This document shows positions 1 to 7,783 of a DNA stretch of 21,468 nucleotides, piece after piece. Both the position numbers and the translations under genes were made by a program. Below the pieces are notes generated by a model. That model worked only from the letters and a program-made list of their open reading frames with translations, searched no databases and was not told where the DNA came from. The number at the start of each line of letters is the position of its first letter. The first letter of the stretch is position 1. Source of the DNA: Hydrogenothermaceae bacterium (GTDB lineage: Bacteria; Aquificota; Aquificia; Aquificales; Hydrogenothermaceae); the NCBI GenBank assembly GCA_026984355.1, contig JALSSG010000040.1:1-21468 (forward strand). Direction: 5' to 3'.

Positions 1-1595
1 AATAGATAGTTTACTATTTTTATTTTTGGAATGTCTAAATCTAAAGCTTTATATATGTCTTCTCCTACAAATGTATATGTTATAACTTCTGTTAGTCCGT
101 TAGATTTAAAAAAGTCTCTACTTCTGATTTCAAAACTAAATTCTTTACTTTGTTTGAACCCTTCAAGAGATACTTTAGGAAAGGAAGGTGCAAAGTTATC
201 AAATCCTTTAAGTCTTCCAACTTCTTCTACAAGGTCTATTTCTCTTTCTAAATCTAAAGCTCTAAATGCTGGAATTGTAGATATAGTTCCATCTTCTGTT
301 ATTTCTGTGGGAATTTCAAGTCTTTCTAATAACTCTTTTGCTTCTTCTTTTAAGATTACTTCTCCTAGTATTCTAAGAGTAGTTTTTTCTTTTAGATGTA
401 TTAGTTTTGGTTTATATTGCTTTGTGTATATATCTTTTTCTCCTACAGCTTTACCTTCTGCAGTTTTTATAATAAGCTCTACAGCTTTATCCTGTGCATT
501 AGGTAGATTTTCTATATCTACTCCTCTTTCAAATCTGTAGGAAGACTCAGTAGATATAGCAAGTCTTTTTGCTGTTTTTCTTACTGAAATATTGTCAAAT
601 ACTGCTGCTTCAAGCAGAATGTTTTTTGTGTTTTCGTCAACTTTTGTGTTTTCACCTCCAATTATACCTGCGATGGCAATAGGTTTTTTTTCATCAGATA
701 TTACTATATCTGTACTTTTTAGTTTTTTTTCTTCTCCATCTAAGGTTGTTATAGTTTCTCCGTCTTTTGCAGTTCTAACTATAACTTTTCCTTCTATCTT
801 ATCTAAATCAAATGCATGTAACGGCTGTCCTTCTTGAAGAAGGATATAATTTGTTATGTCAACTACATTATTTATTGGCTTTTGTCCAGACTTTATAAGT
901 TTTAGTCTTATATCAAGAGGAGAGGTCTTTATCTTTACGTCTTTTATTATAACTCCTCTGTATCTGTAGGTTTTTTCTGTTTGTACTTCTATTTCAGGTA
1001 TAGATTCTTGTAGTATTGATACTACAGGGAATTTTTCTTTTCTTTTTATACCGAAGATAGCTCCTATCTCTCTTGCTAAACCTCGTACACTTAAAGCATC
1101 ACCTCTATTTGGAGTTATTTCTATTTCAATTATATCTTCTTCACCAAGTCCTAATAGTTTTGAAGCATCTATTCCTATTGGAGTGTCTGGGTCTAATTTA
1201 AATATACTGTCTGATGCTTCTTCTACACCAAGCTCTTGTAGTGATATAAACATACCTTCCGAAATAAAACTACCAAATTTCATAGGTTTTATTTCCATTT
1301 GAGGAAGCTTTGTTCCAGCTTTGGCAAGTATAACTACATCTTTTTCTTTTATTGTTTTGTCAGCTGTTATTACTTGATACTCCTGTCTTCCATCGCTTGC
1401 TTTGCATATCAGTAATTTTTCTTTTTCTGGATGTGCTTTTACTGATAGAACTTTTACTGTAATTAAGCCGTCTATATAACTTCCAAACTTATAGTTTACC
1501 GCTTCTATTCCGGTAGTATTTAACTTTTCTACTACGACATCAGCAGGTATATCTATATCCAGAAACTCTTTAATCCATGAGTAAGGTACTTTCAT
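1..1595 (-). CDS. pheT: Phenylalanyl-tRNA synthetase beta subunit (3' part beyond window)
   Basis: PheT pairs with PheS in the (alpha-beta)2 cytoplasmic enzyme that charges tRNA-Phe; the beta chain binds tRNA and carries the editing site. I read it by hand from ATG 1595-1593; the frame stays open to the left edge, giving 531 codons of a protein usually near 780-800 residues, so the C-terminal third (rest of the catalytic-like module and the anticodon-binding domain) is missing. Visible are the N-terminal EMAP/OB-type tRNA-binding domain (about residues 40-150), the conserved TPNRGDALS motif near 159-167, the B3/B4 editing region, and the B5-side motif with DLVEEVGRLKGF near 450-465. The ATG overlaps the pheS TGA by four bases (ATGA), a normal coupled arrangement. 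Identification is secure. Confidence 0.96.
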   Translation of the reverse strand, partial: MKVPYSWIKEFLDIDIPADVVVEKLNTTGIEAVNYKFGSYIDGLITVKVLSVKAHPEKEKLLICKASDGRQEYQVITADKTIKEKDVVILAKAGTKLPQMEIKPMKFGSFISEGMFISLQELGVEEASDSIFKLDPDTPIGIDASKLLGLGEEDIIEIEITPNRGDALSVRGLAREIGAIFGIKRKEKFPVVSILQESIPEIEVQTEKTYRYRGVIIKDVKIKTSPLDIRLKLIKSGQKPINNVVDITNYILLQEGQPLHAFDLDKIEGKVIVRTAKDGETITTLDGEEKKLKSTDIVISDEKKPIAIAGIIGGENTKVDENTKNILLEAAVFDNISVRKTAKRLAISTESSYRFERGVDIENLPNAQDKAVELIIKTAEGKAVGEKDIYTKQYKPKLIHLKEKTTLRILGEVILKEEAKELLERLEIPTEITEDGTISTIPAFRALDLEREIDLVEEVGRLKGFDNFAPSFPKVSLEGFKQSKEFSFEIRSRDFFKSNGLTEVITYTFVGEDIYKALDLDIPKIKIVNYL

Positions 1596-2626
1596 CTTAT
1601 CCCCTTAAACTGTTGGTTAAATCTCATGTTGTTTTCAAACAATATCCTAATATCAGTAATCTGATATCTAAGCATAGCTATTCTTTCAATACCAAGACCA
1701 AAAGCAAAACCTGAATATTCATCTGGGTCTATACCAACAGCTTCAAACACATTTGGGTCTACCATTCCACAACCTAATATCTCAAGCCATCCTGTTTCTT
1801 TACAGACTCTACAACCTTTTCCACCACAAACTGTACATCCTATATCTACTTCTGCAGAAGGCTCTGTAAATGGAAAATAGCTAGGTCTAAATCTTATAGG
1901 AATATCTTTGCCGAAGATGTTTTCTAAGAATATTTTTAGTATGCCTTTTAAATCTTTAAATGTTATATCCTTATCAACCATTAAGCCTTCAATCTGGTGA
2001 AACATTGGAGAATGAGTAGGGTCTGCATCTTTTCTGTAAACTCTACCTGGGGCTATTATGGCTATAGGAGGTTTGTTTTTTAGCATTGTTCTAATCTGAA
2101 CTGGGGAAGTATGAGTTCTTAAAAGCATACCGTTGTTTAAAAAGAATGTGTCTTGCATATCTCTGGCAGGATGGTCTTTTGGTATATTTAGCATATCAAA
2201 GTTGTACTCTTCATATTCTACTTCTGGTCCTTCTTCTATACTAAAGCCCATAGATAAGAATATTTCAGATATCTCTACTAGCGTTGACATTACAGGATGA
2301 GATGCACCTATATCGTGCCAGAAAGAAGGTAAAGTAATATCTAATCTTTCTTTTTCTAATTTTTCCTGTAAGGTTTTTTCTTTAAGCTGTTTTTCTTTTT
2401 CTTTTAATTTTTCTTCTATAAATTCTTTTATAGAGTTTGCTAGCTTACCTATCTCTTTTCTTTGTTCAGGCTCTAATTTACCAAGAGTTTTTAGTATATT
2501 TTTTAATTTTCCTTTTTTACCTAGAAACTCTACTCTTATCCTTTCAAGAGATTCTGAGCTTGAAATTTCTGATATTTTTTTTAAAGCTTCTTCTTTTAAA
2601 GCTGTTAGTTCTTCTTTTAAACTCAT
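1592..2626 (-). CDS. pheS: Phenylalanyl-tRNA synthetase alpha subunit
   Basis: This is the catalytic alpha chain of PheRS, a class II synthetase making Phe-tRNA. At 344 residues it is a normal length. Residues 1-95 form a charged helical arm that folds against tRNA. The class II core follows: the ligand-binding stretch RTHTSPVQ (170-177), motif 2 from PGRVYRKD to FHQIEG (193-214), the FPFTEPSAEVD strand (251-261) and motif 3 with GFAFGLGIERIAMLRY (306-321). Between the FPFTEPSAEVD strand and motif 3 lies a C-x2-C-x4-C-x2-C cluster (Cys264, 267, 272, 275), a possible zinc knuckle seen in some bacterial PheS. Its ATG follows the rplT stop after one base, with a GAGG ribosome site inside the end of rplT, and its stop overlaps the pheT start. 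Confidence 0.97.
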   Translation of the reverse strand: MSLKEELTALKEEALKKISEISSSESLERIRVEFLGKKGKLKNILKTLGKLEPEQRKEIGKLANSIKEFIEEKLKEKEKQLKEKTLQEKLEKERLDITLPSFWHDIGASHPVMSTLVEISEIFLSMGFSIEEGPEVEYEEYNFDMLNIPKDHPARDMQDTFFLNNGMLLRTHTSPVQIRTMLKNKPPIAIIAPGRVYRKDADPTHSPMFHQIEGLMVDKDITFKDLKGILKIFLENIFGKDIPIRFRPSYFPFTEPSAEVDIGCTVCGGKGCRVCKETGWLEILGCGMVDPNVFEAVGIDPDEYSGFAFGLGIERIAMLRYQITDIRILFENNMRFNQQFKGIR

Positions 2627-2627
2627 T

Positions 2628-2981
2628 TTATGCTGTTAGAGCCTCTTTTGCTTTTTCAACCAGTTTTGAAAATGCTTCTAAATCATTTACAGCTAAATCA
2701 GCAAGAACCTTTCTATCAAGCTGAATTCCTGCTTTTTTTAAGCCATTTATAAACTGGCTGTAAGATAAACCATTCATTCTTGCTGCAGCATTAATTCTGA
2801 CTATCCATAGTCTCCTAAAGTCTCTCTTTCTAAGCCTTCTATCTCTATACTCATACTGCAAAGACCTGATTAACTGCTCTTTTGCTCTTTTATAAGAACG
2901 ATGTTTGGCGCCATAATAACCTTTTGCCATTTTTAATATTTTCTTTTTTTTCTTTCTTGAAGAAGGTCCTTTTACTCTCAT
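2628..2981 (-). CDS. rplT: Large ribosomal subunit protein L20
   Basis: L20 is a 23S rRNA-binding protein needed early in 50S assembly, and in many bacteria it also represses its own operon by binding leader mRNA. The 117-residue product has the normal length and family signature: a very basic N-terminal helix (residues 1-60, with KILKMAKGYYGAKHRSYKRA) followed by the globular domain with RLWIVRINAAARMNGLSYSQF and DRKVLADLA. ATG 2981-2979 has a clear AGGAGG ribosome site about seven bases upstream. It sits 15 bases after rpmI and one base before pheS. I see no obvious long leader that would mimic the L20 binding site upstream of rpmI. Confidence 0.98.
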   Translation of the reverse strand: MRVKGPSSRKKKKKILKMAKGYYGAKHRSYKRAKEQLIRSLQYEYRDRRLRKRDFRRLWIVRINAAARMNGLSYSQFINGLKKAGIQLDRKVLADLAVNDLEAFSKLVEKAKEALTA

Positions 2982-2996
2982 TTTTTATCCTCCTTA

Positions 2997-3203
2997 TTAA
3001 AATTCGTAAGGTATAAGTGCTTCAATTTTGTGTTTTATCTCTTCTGGTACGTATTGAGGTTTTCTACCCTGTCTTTTCCTTTTTCTTGTTTTCTTTGTAT
3101 TATAGTGAGAAACACCTCCTTTCCAGTACTTTATTTTTCCTTTTGCAGTAACTTTAAATCTTTTAGCAGCTGTTCTATTTGTTTTCATCTTAACTTTAGC
3201 CAT
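2997..3203 (-). CDS. rpmI: Large ribosomal subunit protein L35
   Basis: L35 is a small basic protein of the 50S subunit. The start is ATG 3203-3201, giving 68 residues beginning MAKVKMKTNRTAAKRFKVTA, the family N-terminus, with a CCTCCT complement (AGGAGG ribosome site) at 3213-3218. A longer in-frame reading beginning near 3326 is rejected: its extra residues do not resemble L35 and it would run through the ribosome site and promoter. The C-terminal half is shorter and more basic than in E. coli but keeps the KTRKRKRQGR segment. It is the first gene of the rpmI-rplT-pheS-pheT unit; infC, often upstream, is replaced here by divergent dapD. Confidence 0.96.
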   Translation of the reverse strand: MAKVKMKTNRTAAKRFKVTAKGKIKYWKGGVSHYNTKKTRKRKRQGRKPQYVPEEIKHKIEALIPYEF

Positions 3204-3251
3204 AATTAAAAACCTCCTAAATTTGTGAAAATTATAAAGAACAGACTTTAT

Positions 3252-3280
3252 AGTATAAAAATTTTTGTGAAAATAATCAA
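3252..3280 (-). promoter_or_regulatory. Sigma-70-type promoter for rpmI-rplT-pheST
   Basis: On the minus strand, TTGATT (3280-3275) and TATACT (3257-3252) are separated by exactly 17 bases. This leaves a leader of about 40 bases before rpmI, carrying the AGGAGG ribosome site and little room for an attenuator. It lies back to back with the dapD promoter element. Confidence 0.55.
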
Positions 3281-3293
3281 ATTTCTCTATAAT

Positions 3294-3302
3294 TGCTATA
3301 AT
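3294..3302 (+). promoter_or_regulatory. Extended -10 promoter element for dapD
   Basis: TGCTATAAT is a perfect extended -10 (TGnTATAAT). No good -35 lies 16-18 bases upstream, which fits extended -10 promoters. Transcription would begin near 3309, about 35 bases before the dapD ATG and upstream of its GGAGG site at 3333-3337. Confidence 0.5.
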
Positions 3303-3343
3303 TTGATACAATTTTAAACATAACAAATTACTGGAGGCTGTTT

Positions 3344-4159
3344 ATGGAACAATTAAAAAAGCTTGTAGTAGAGGCATGGGAAAATAGAGATTTATTAAAA
3401 GAAAAACAGTATCAAGATGCTGTTAGAGAAGTTATAGAGCTTTTAGATAAAGGTAAGGTAAGAGTAGCAGAAAAACAAAATAATGAATGGATAGTAAATG
3501 AGTGGGTAAAGCAAGCAATTTTACTATATTTCCCAATACAGCAGATGGAAGTTATGGAAGTTGGTCCTTTTGAATATTACGATAAAATTCCATTAAAAAA
3601 GAATTGGAAAGAAGCAGGTGTTAGAGTTGTCCCGCCAGCTACAGCAAGATACGGTTCTTTTATAGAGTCAGGTGCTATTTTAATGCCTTCTTATGTAAAT
3701 ATTGGGGCATATGTAGGCAGTGGAACACTTGTTGATACATGGGCTACTGTAGGTTCTTGTGCACAGATAGGGAAAAATGTTCATCTATCTGGTGGTGTAG
3801 GAATAGGTGGAGTTTTAGAGCCTCCTTCTGCCAAACCTGTTATTGTTGAGGATAACTGTTTTATAGGTTCAAGATGCATAATCGTAGAAGGAGCTATAAT
3901 AGAAGAAGAGGCTGTTTTAGGTGCTGGTGTTGTTATCACAGGTTCAACCAGAATTATAGATGTATCTGGAGATAAACCTGTTGAGTATAGAGGTAGAGTG
4001 CCTGCAAGAAGTGTAGTTATTCCTGGAACGATGATGAAAAAATTTCCTGCTGGAGAATATGGAGTTCCTGTAGCTTTAATTATAGGAAAGAGAAAAGAAT
4101 CAACAGATAAAAAAGTATCTTTAAATGAAGCCTTAAGAGAATTTAATGTATCAACCTAA
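3344..4159 (+). CDS. dapD: Tetrahydrodipicolinate N-succinyltransferase
   Basis: DapD transfers succinyl from succinyl-CoA to tetrahydrodipicolinate in the succinylase branch of lysine and diaminopimelate synthesis, feeding peptidoglycan. The 271-residue protein matches the family length (about 270-275). An N-terminal helical domain (1-90) precedes a left-handed beta-helix of hexapeptide repeats (about 105-225) with the signatures GVRVVPPATARYGSFI, VDTWATVGSCAQIG, HLSGGVGIGGVLEPP and GSRCIIVEGA. The ATG has GGAGG at 3333-3337. It heads a short plus-strand operon: the ribosome site of the next gene overlaps its TAA stop. Promoter and start are both well supported. Confidence 0.96.
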   Translation: MEQLKKLVVEAWENRDLLKEKQYQDAVREVIELLDKGKVRVAEKQNNEWIVNEWVKQAILLYFPIQQMEVMEVGPFEYYDKIPLKKNWKEAGVRVVPPATARYGSFIESGAILMPSYVNIGAYVGSGTLVDTWATVGSCAQIGKNVHLSGGVGIGGVLEPPSAKPVIVEDNCFIGSRCIIVEGAIIEEEAVLGAGVVITGSTRIIDVSGDKPVEYRGRVPARSVVIPGTMMKKFPAGEYGVPVALIIGKRKESTDKKVSLNEALREFNVST

Positions 4160-4169
4160 GGAGGGAAGT

Positions 4170-5090
4170 ATGAAAAAATTAATTTTTGCTACAATCACTT
4201 CACTGATTTTTATGTCTGTTTCATTTGCAGAGGAAGAAGGTTGTTTGTCTACAACCGATATAAGTGTAAAAGAAGCTCAAGAAAGATTAGCACCGATTTT
4301 GGGAAGAGCTAAAGTTGTTTCCATTTCCGAAGCACCTATTGAAGATTTTTATGAGGTGATTGTTGAGCTTAGAGGAAGAAAAATTCCTGTTTATGTAGAC
4401 TGTGATTTTAAATATTTAATTTCTGGAGAAATCATTGATATTCAGAAAAAAGAGAGTTTAACAAGGAAAAAAATGTTAGAGCTTTCTAAAGAAGCTGTAA
4501 AAGAGAAAGTAAAACAGTTAGAAGCAATAATCGGAAAGGATAAGGCTCAAAAGTTAAAAGAAAAAGCTGGTATCGCTTTTATGCAAAAAGCCAAAATTGT
4601 TAATATAAAGGGAATGCCAAAGGAAAATCTTGTTCTTGGAAATCCGAATGCAAAGATTAAACTCTATATTATAGAAGACCCAGAATGTCCAGCCTGTGCA
4701 GTTTACCATGATAATGTGGAAGAGGTATTAAAAGATAGGAAAGATATATCTTTCGGTGTTATATTATTTCCTCTTCCATTCCACAAACATGCTAAAAAAG
4801 TTTCTTACAATATAATCTGTCAAAGTGATATGAAGAAAAAACAGGAGATTTTGAAAAAAAGCTTTGAGTATGTAAAAGAAAGGAAAAGTTCTAAACTAAA
4901 ACAGCTGGAAAAAGATTGTAAAAAAGCTGAACCTATAATTGATAAAAACTTAGAATTTTTTGGCAAAAAAACTCCTATAGGTGGAACACCAACAACAGTT
5001 TTTCCTTTAAAAGAAGGAAAAGCACTTATGATATCAGGTGTTCTTGATAAAGAAACAATAGAAGATGTTGTGGATACATTGTATAAATAA
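4170..5090 (+). CDS. DsbC-like periplasmic thiol:disulfide isomerase
   Basis: Likely a secreted thioredoxin-fold protein that reshuffles or forms disulfides in periplasmic proteins. ATG 4170 is chosen over an upstream in-frame ATG (4146, inside dapD) because AAGGAGGG at 4158-4165 is correctly placed for it and a clean signal peptide follows (MKKLIFATITSLIFMSVSFA, cleavage after residue 20). Residues about 28-90 resemble the DsbC/DsbG dimerisation domain, residues 95-140 are a charged helical linker, and 155-306 form the catalytic fold with CPAC (173-176) and the cis-Pro loop GGTPTT (Pro274). Cys217 and Cys250 could form a structural disulfide as in DsbC. The active site is CPAC rather than the DsbC CGYC. 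It sits between dapD and an ABC ATPase; the functional link is unclear. Confidence 0.85.
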   Translation: MKKLIFATITSLIFMSVSFAEEEGCLSTTDISVKEAQERLAPILGRAKVVSISEAPIEDFYEVIVELRGRKIPVYVDCDFKYLISGEIIDIQKKESLTRKKMLELSKEAVKEKVKQLEAIIGKDKAQKLKEKAGIAFMQKAKIVNIKGMPKENLVLGNPNAKIKLYIIEDPECPACAVYHDNVEEVLKDRKDISFGVILFPLPFHKHAKKVSYNIICQSDMKKKQEILKKSFEYVKERKSSKLKQLEKDCKKAEPIIDKNLEFFGKKTPIGGTPTTVFPLKEGKALMISGVLDKETIEDVVDTLYK

Positions 5091-5095
5091 TCAGT

Positions 5096-5893
5096 ATGAA
5101 TTCTATACTAAAAGTAGAAAATCTAAAAGTTCATTTTACCCTTGAGAATAAAACTGTAGAGGCTCTCAAGGGTATTTCTTTTTTTATAAATCCAGGGGAA
5201 ATTGTAGCTTTAGTAGGTGAGTCTGGATCTGGAAAAAGTGTAACCTGTTATTCTATACTGGGACTTTTACCTTCATATGCGACGTTAAAAGGAAAAATTC
5301 TTTTTAATCTAGATGGTTCTTTCATTGATTTGACAACATATAAAGATATTAGAAGTATTAGAGGTAATAAGATATCTATGGTTTTTCAAGAACCATCAGC
5401 AGTTTTAAATCCTTTATTAACTATAGGTCAGCAGATAGTAGAGACTATTACAGCACATAGAAATATTTCAAATGAAAAAGCAAAGAAAATCGCTATAGAA
5501 ACGATGTATAAAGTTAAAATTCCAGAGCCAGAGAGAAGATTTTATCAATATCCTCATGAGCTTTCAGGTGGTTTAAAACAAAGAGTAGCTATAGCTATCG
5601 CAGTTGTTAATAATCCACGAATTTTACTTGCAGATGAACCAACTACAGCTTTAGATGTTACAGTAGCAGCTCAAATTCTTAAATTATTTGTTTCTTTAAA
5701 GGAGAGTTTAAATATTGGTATCCTATTAATTACACATGACCTTGGTGTAGTTGCAGAAGTAGCAGATAGAGTTATAGTCCTTTATAAAGGAGAAATTGTA
5801 GAAGAAGGAACAGTGTTTGATATCTTTGATAATCCTTCTCATCCTTATACAAAAAAACTATTAAACTCACGTCCTTCTATAAAAGTGGACTAA
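5096..5893 (+). CDS. ABC transporter ATP-binding protein, OppD/DppD type
   Basis: The cytoplasmic ATPase of a peptide/nickel-family ABC importer by sequence. All ATPase motifs are intact: Walker A GESGSGKS (41-48), Q-loop Gln98, signature LSGGLKQR (156-163), Walker B ILLADE (176-181) and switch His214. At 265 residues it is shorter than usual OppD/DppD (about 320-330): it ends just after the NPSHPYTKKLL stretch that begins the C-terminal oligopeptide extension, and lacks the cysteines seen there in many members. The ATG follows the DsbC-like stop by five bases with no clear Shine-Dalgarno, so coupling to the upstream gene is likely. No permease, binding protein or partner ATPase is nearby, so its membrane partner must be encoded elsewhere. 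Substrate unknown. Confidence 0.88.
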   Translation: MNSILKVENLKVHFTLENKTVEALKGISFFINPGEIVALVGESGSGKSVTCYSILGLLPSYATLKGKILFNLDGSFIDLTTYKDIRSIRGNKISMVFQEPSAVLNPLLTIGQQIVETITAHRNISNEKAKKIAIETMYKVKIPEPERRFYQYPHELSGGLKQRVAIAIAVVNNPRILLADEPTTALDVTVAAQILKLFVSLKESLNIGILLITHDLGVVAEVADRVIVLYKGEIVEEGTVFDIFDNPSHPYTKKLLNSRPSIKVD

Positions 5894-5905
5894 TTTCACT
5901 TTTTA
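5881..5905 (+). terminator. Probable weak rho-independent terminator after the dapD operon
   Basis: AAAAGTG (5881-5887) and CACTTTT (5897-5903) form a 7-bp stem with a 9-base loop and run into T-rich sequence. The left arm contains the last codons of the ABC ATPase gene and the loop carries its stop. The stem is AT-rich, so stability is modest. Confidence 0.35.
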
Positions 5906-5968
5906 TATTTAGAAAATTTCTATTATATTTAATTACTACCTAAATAATTAAGAATAGGAGGTTAAATC

Positions 5969-7213
5969 ATGTCTTTATATAAACACAGACCAGAAATACT
6001 TGCTCCAGTAGGTCATTATGAAGGTCTTTCTGCAGTAATTAAAGCTGGAGCTGATGCAATCTATATGGGTGTAGGTAAGTTAAATCAAAGAGCTTTAAAA
6101 AGTAATTTTACAATAGAAGATGTAAAGGAAATAAGAAAAATAACTCAAGATGCTGGTTTAAAACAATATATAGTAATGAATTCTATAGTTTTTGAAGACG
6201 ATTTACCATGGGTTAATGAAACTCTTCATCAACTAAAGGAAATTGGAGTGGATGCAGTTATTGGTTGGGATATGGCTGTTCTTTCAAAATCTATAGAGTT
6301 AGGACTAGAAACTCATCTATCAACTATGGCTTCTGTATCAAATACGCAAGCAGCGAAATTTTATGAAAAATTAGGAGTAAAAAGAATAGTTCCAGCAAGA
6401 GAAGTAAAATTAGAAGGTCTCCTTGAACTGAAAAATAAAACAAATCTTGAGATAGAGATATTTATTCATGGTGCTATGTGTATGGCAGTTTCTGGAAGAT
6501 GTTTCTTGTCTCATGATGTTTTTGAAACTTCTGGAAATAGAGGTGAATGTTATCAGGTTTGCAGACATGAATTTGATGTAAAGATTGTTTCAAAAAATAC
6601 AGGTACAGAATTTTTCTTAGGTTCTGATTATGTATTATCTGCACGGGATTTAGTGACTATAAATTTTGTAGATAAGCTTATGTGGGCAGATAGCTGGAAA
6701 ATAGAGGGAAGAAATAAAAATCCAGATTATGCGTACATTGTTACAAAATGTTATAGAGAAGCACAGGAAAGAATATTAAATGGTGAATGGGAAACAAAGG
6801 GCTGGAAAGATTTATGGGATTTATTAGAAAGGGTTTATCATAGAGAATGGGACAGCGGATTTTACTTTGGAGAAGGTTTATTTGGTATAAATAAATCAAT
6901 AGCGAAAGAGAAAAAACTATATGTAGGAGAAGTTGTACATTTTTATCCTAAAATTAGCGTTGCAGAAGTAAGAATAGTTAATAATCCTATGAAGATAGGA
7001 GATACTATTCATATTATTGGTAAAAAAACTGGTGTTGTAAGGCAGGTAGTAGAATCTATGCAGATTGATAGAAAAAATATTGATATCGCAGAAAGGGGAC
7101 AGGTAGTTGGATTAAAAACTGTAGAAAGGGTAAGACCTGGTGATAAAGTTTATGTTATGAAAGAAATAGATGTAGAAAGTGAAATTTTAAAAACTTCAGA
7201 AGTCAAAAAATGA
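5969..7213 (+). CDS. U32-family protein (TrhP/RlhA-like RNA hydroxylation family)
   Basis: A 414-residue U32-family protein. Members once called collagenase-like peptidases include TrhP (YegQ) and RlhA, which bind an Fe-S cluster and use prephenate to hydroxylate tRNA uridine 34 or 23S rRNA. Visible: an N-terminal barrel-like region starting RPEILAPVGHYEGL with the AGADAIYMG motif (27-35), and the four-cysteine signature at Cys171, Cys178, Cys194 and Cys198 in HGAMCMAVSGRCFLS and GNRGECYQVCRHEF. A C-terminal small beta domain (about 310-400) matches U32 proteins of TrhP type, and the length is nearer TrhP (about 450) than RlhA (about 650). AGGAGGT at 5956-5962 sets the start. It stands alone after a probable terminator. 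The tRNA role is inferred from family and length, not proven. Confidence 0.82.
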   Translation: MSLYKHRPEILAPVGHYEGLSAVIKAGADAIYMGVGKLNQRALKSNFTIEDVKEIRKITQDAGLKQYIVMNSIVFEDDLPWVNETLHQLKEIGVDAVIGWDMAVLSKSIELGLETHLSTMASVSNTQAAKFYEKLGVKRIVPAREVKLEGLLELKNKTNLEIEIFIHGAMCMAVSGRCFLSHDVFETSGNRGECYQVCRHEFDVKIVSKNTGTEFFLGSDYVLSARDLVTINFVDKLMWADSWKIEGRNKNPDYAYIVTKCYREAQERILNGEWETKGWKDLWDLLERVYHREWDSGFYFGEGLFGINKSIAKEKKLYVGEVVHFYPKISVAEVRIVNNPMKIGDTIHIIGKKTGVVRQVVESMQIDRKNIDIAERGQVVGLKTVERVRPGDKVYVMKEIDVESEILKTSEVKK

Positions 7214-7317
7214 TAATTTTATAGTATTACACTAATATAATTTTATATTGACAAATTTAGATTGGTATATATTTTTAATTATGTAAAGGAAATATAATAA
7301 AATTAAGGAGGGTGGCC

Positions 7318-7752
7318 ATGAACTTTGAAAAGTATGTAGCCACAGGGAATGCTTTTATTAAAGAGGTAGCACAGGAACTTGGAAATCCTGAGGATAAAAA
7401 CAGAGCTATGAGAGTTACAAGAGCTGTTATTCATGCTTTAAGAAACAGATTAACACCAGAAGAGTTTTTAGATTTCATTTCACAACTTCCAATGTGTATT
7501 AAAGCTATTGCTGTAGATGGATGGAAGATTGACAAAGTTCCAGAAAAGATTAAACACATTGATGAGTTTATTGATGAAGTTATGAAAGAAGATGGTAGAA
7601 CTGCCCCAAGAGATTTTGGGAATAAAGAAGAAGCTACACAGGCAGTAAAAGCGGTATTTAGAGTAATTAAAAGACATGTTACTGAAGGTGAGGTAGAGGA
7701 TATAGCTGCTGAATTACCTAAAGAATTAAAACAGTTCTTCCTAGAAGCTTAA
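7318..7752 (+). CDS. DUF2267 domain protein
   Basis: A 144-residue, all-helical, soluble protein of the DUF2267 family, whose biochemical role is not established. The family's two-fold repeat is visible: residues about 25-65 (AMRVTRAVIHALRNRLTPEE, then FISQLP) and about 105-144 (AVKAVFRVIKRHVTEGEVED, then AAELP). ATG 7318 is chosen because AAGGAGGG at 7305-7312 is ideally spaced for it; an in-frame GTG at 7312 overlaps that ribosome site and is unlikely. A perfect -35 hexamer TTGACA lies at 7248-7253, but no good -10 sits 16-18 bases downstream, so the promoter is uncertain. The gene is monocistronic, and a strong hairpin begins ten bases after its stop. Confidence 0.85.
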   Translation: MNFEKYVATGNAFIKEVAQELGNPEDKNRAMRVTRAVIHALRNRLTPEEFLDFISQLPMCIKAIAVDGWKIDKVPEKIKHIDEFIDEVMKEDGRTAPRDFGNKEEATQAVKAVFRVIKRHVTEGEVEDIAAELPKELKQFFLEA

Positions 7753-7761
7753 AATCTCAAA

Positions 7762-7783
7762 AGCCCCTAGTATACTGGGGGCT
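7762..7783 (-). terminator. Strong hairpin terminator between convergent genes
   Basis: A 22-base near-palindrome forms a 9-bp GC-rich stem (one G-T wobble) with a TATA loop. On the minus strand it is followed by TTTGAGATTTT, a fair U-tract, so it mainly ends the dcd-like to acyltransferase operon. On the plus strand CTCC follows, but it may still help stop DUF2267 transcripts. The acyltransferase stop codon (7769-7767) is within the hairpin. Confidence 0.6.

Noticed and set aside
31..837. Plus-strand open frames of 169 and 81 codons
   Set aside because: They lie opposite pheT, which reads continuously with family motifs on the minus strand; the predicted plus-strand proteins are Ser/Phe-rich antisense shadows.
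2997..3326. A 109-codon version of L35
   Set aside because: The extra 41 residues are not L35-like and overlie the promoter and ribosome site; the ATG at 3203 gives a standard L35.
7214..7247. Direct repeat of TAATTTTATA in the gap before the DUF2267 gene
   Set aside because: Only ten AT-only bases repeated twice; expected by chance in this composition.
7312..7317. GTG start for the DUF2267 gene
   Set aside because: The GTG overlaps the AAGGAGGG ribosome site; the ATG at 7318 is ideally spaced from it.
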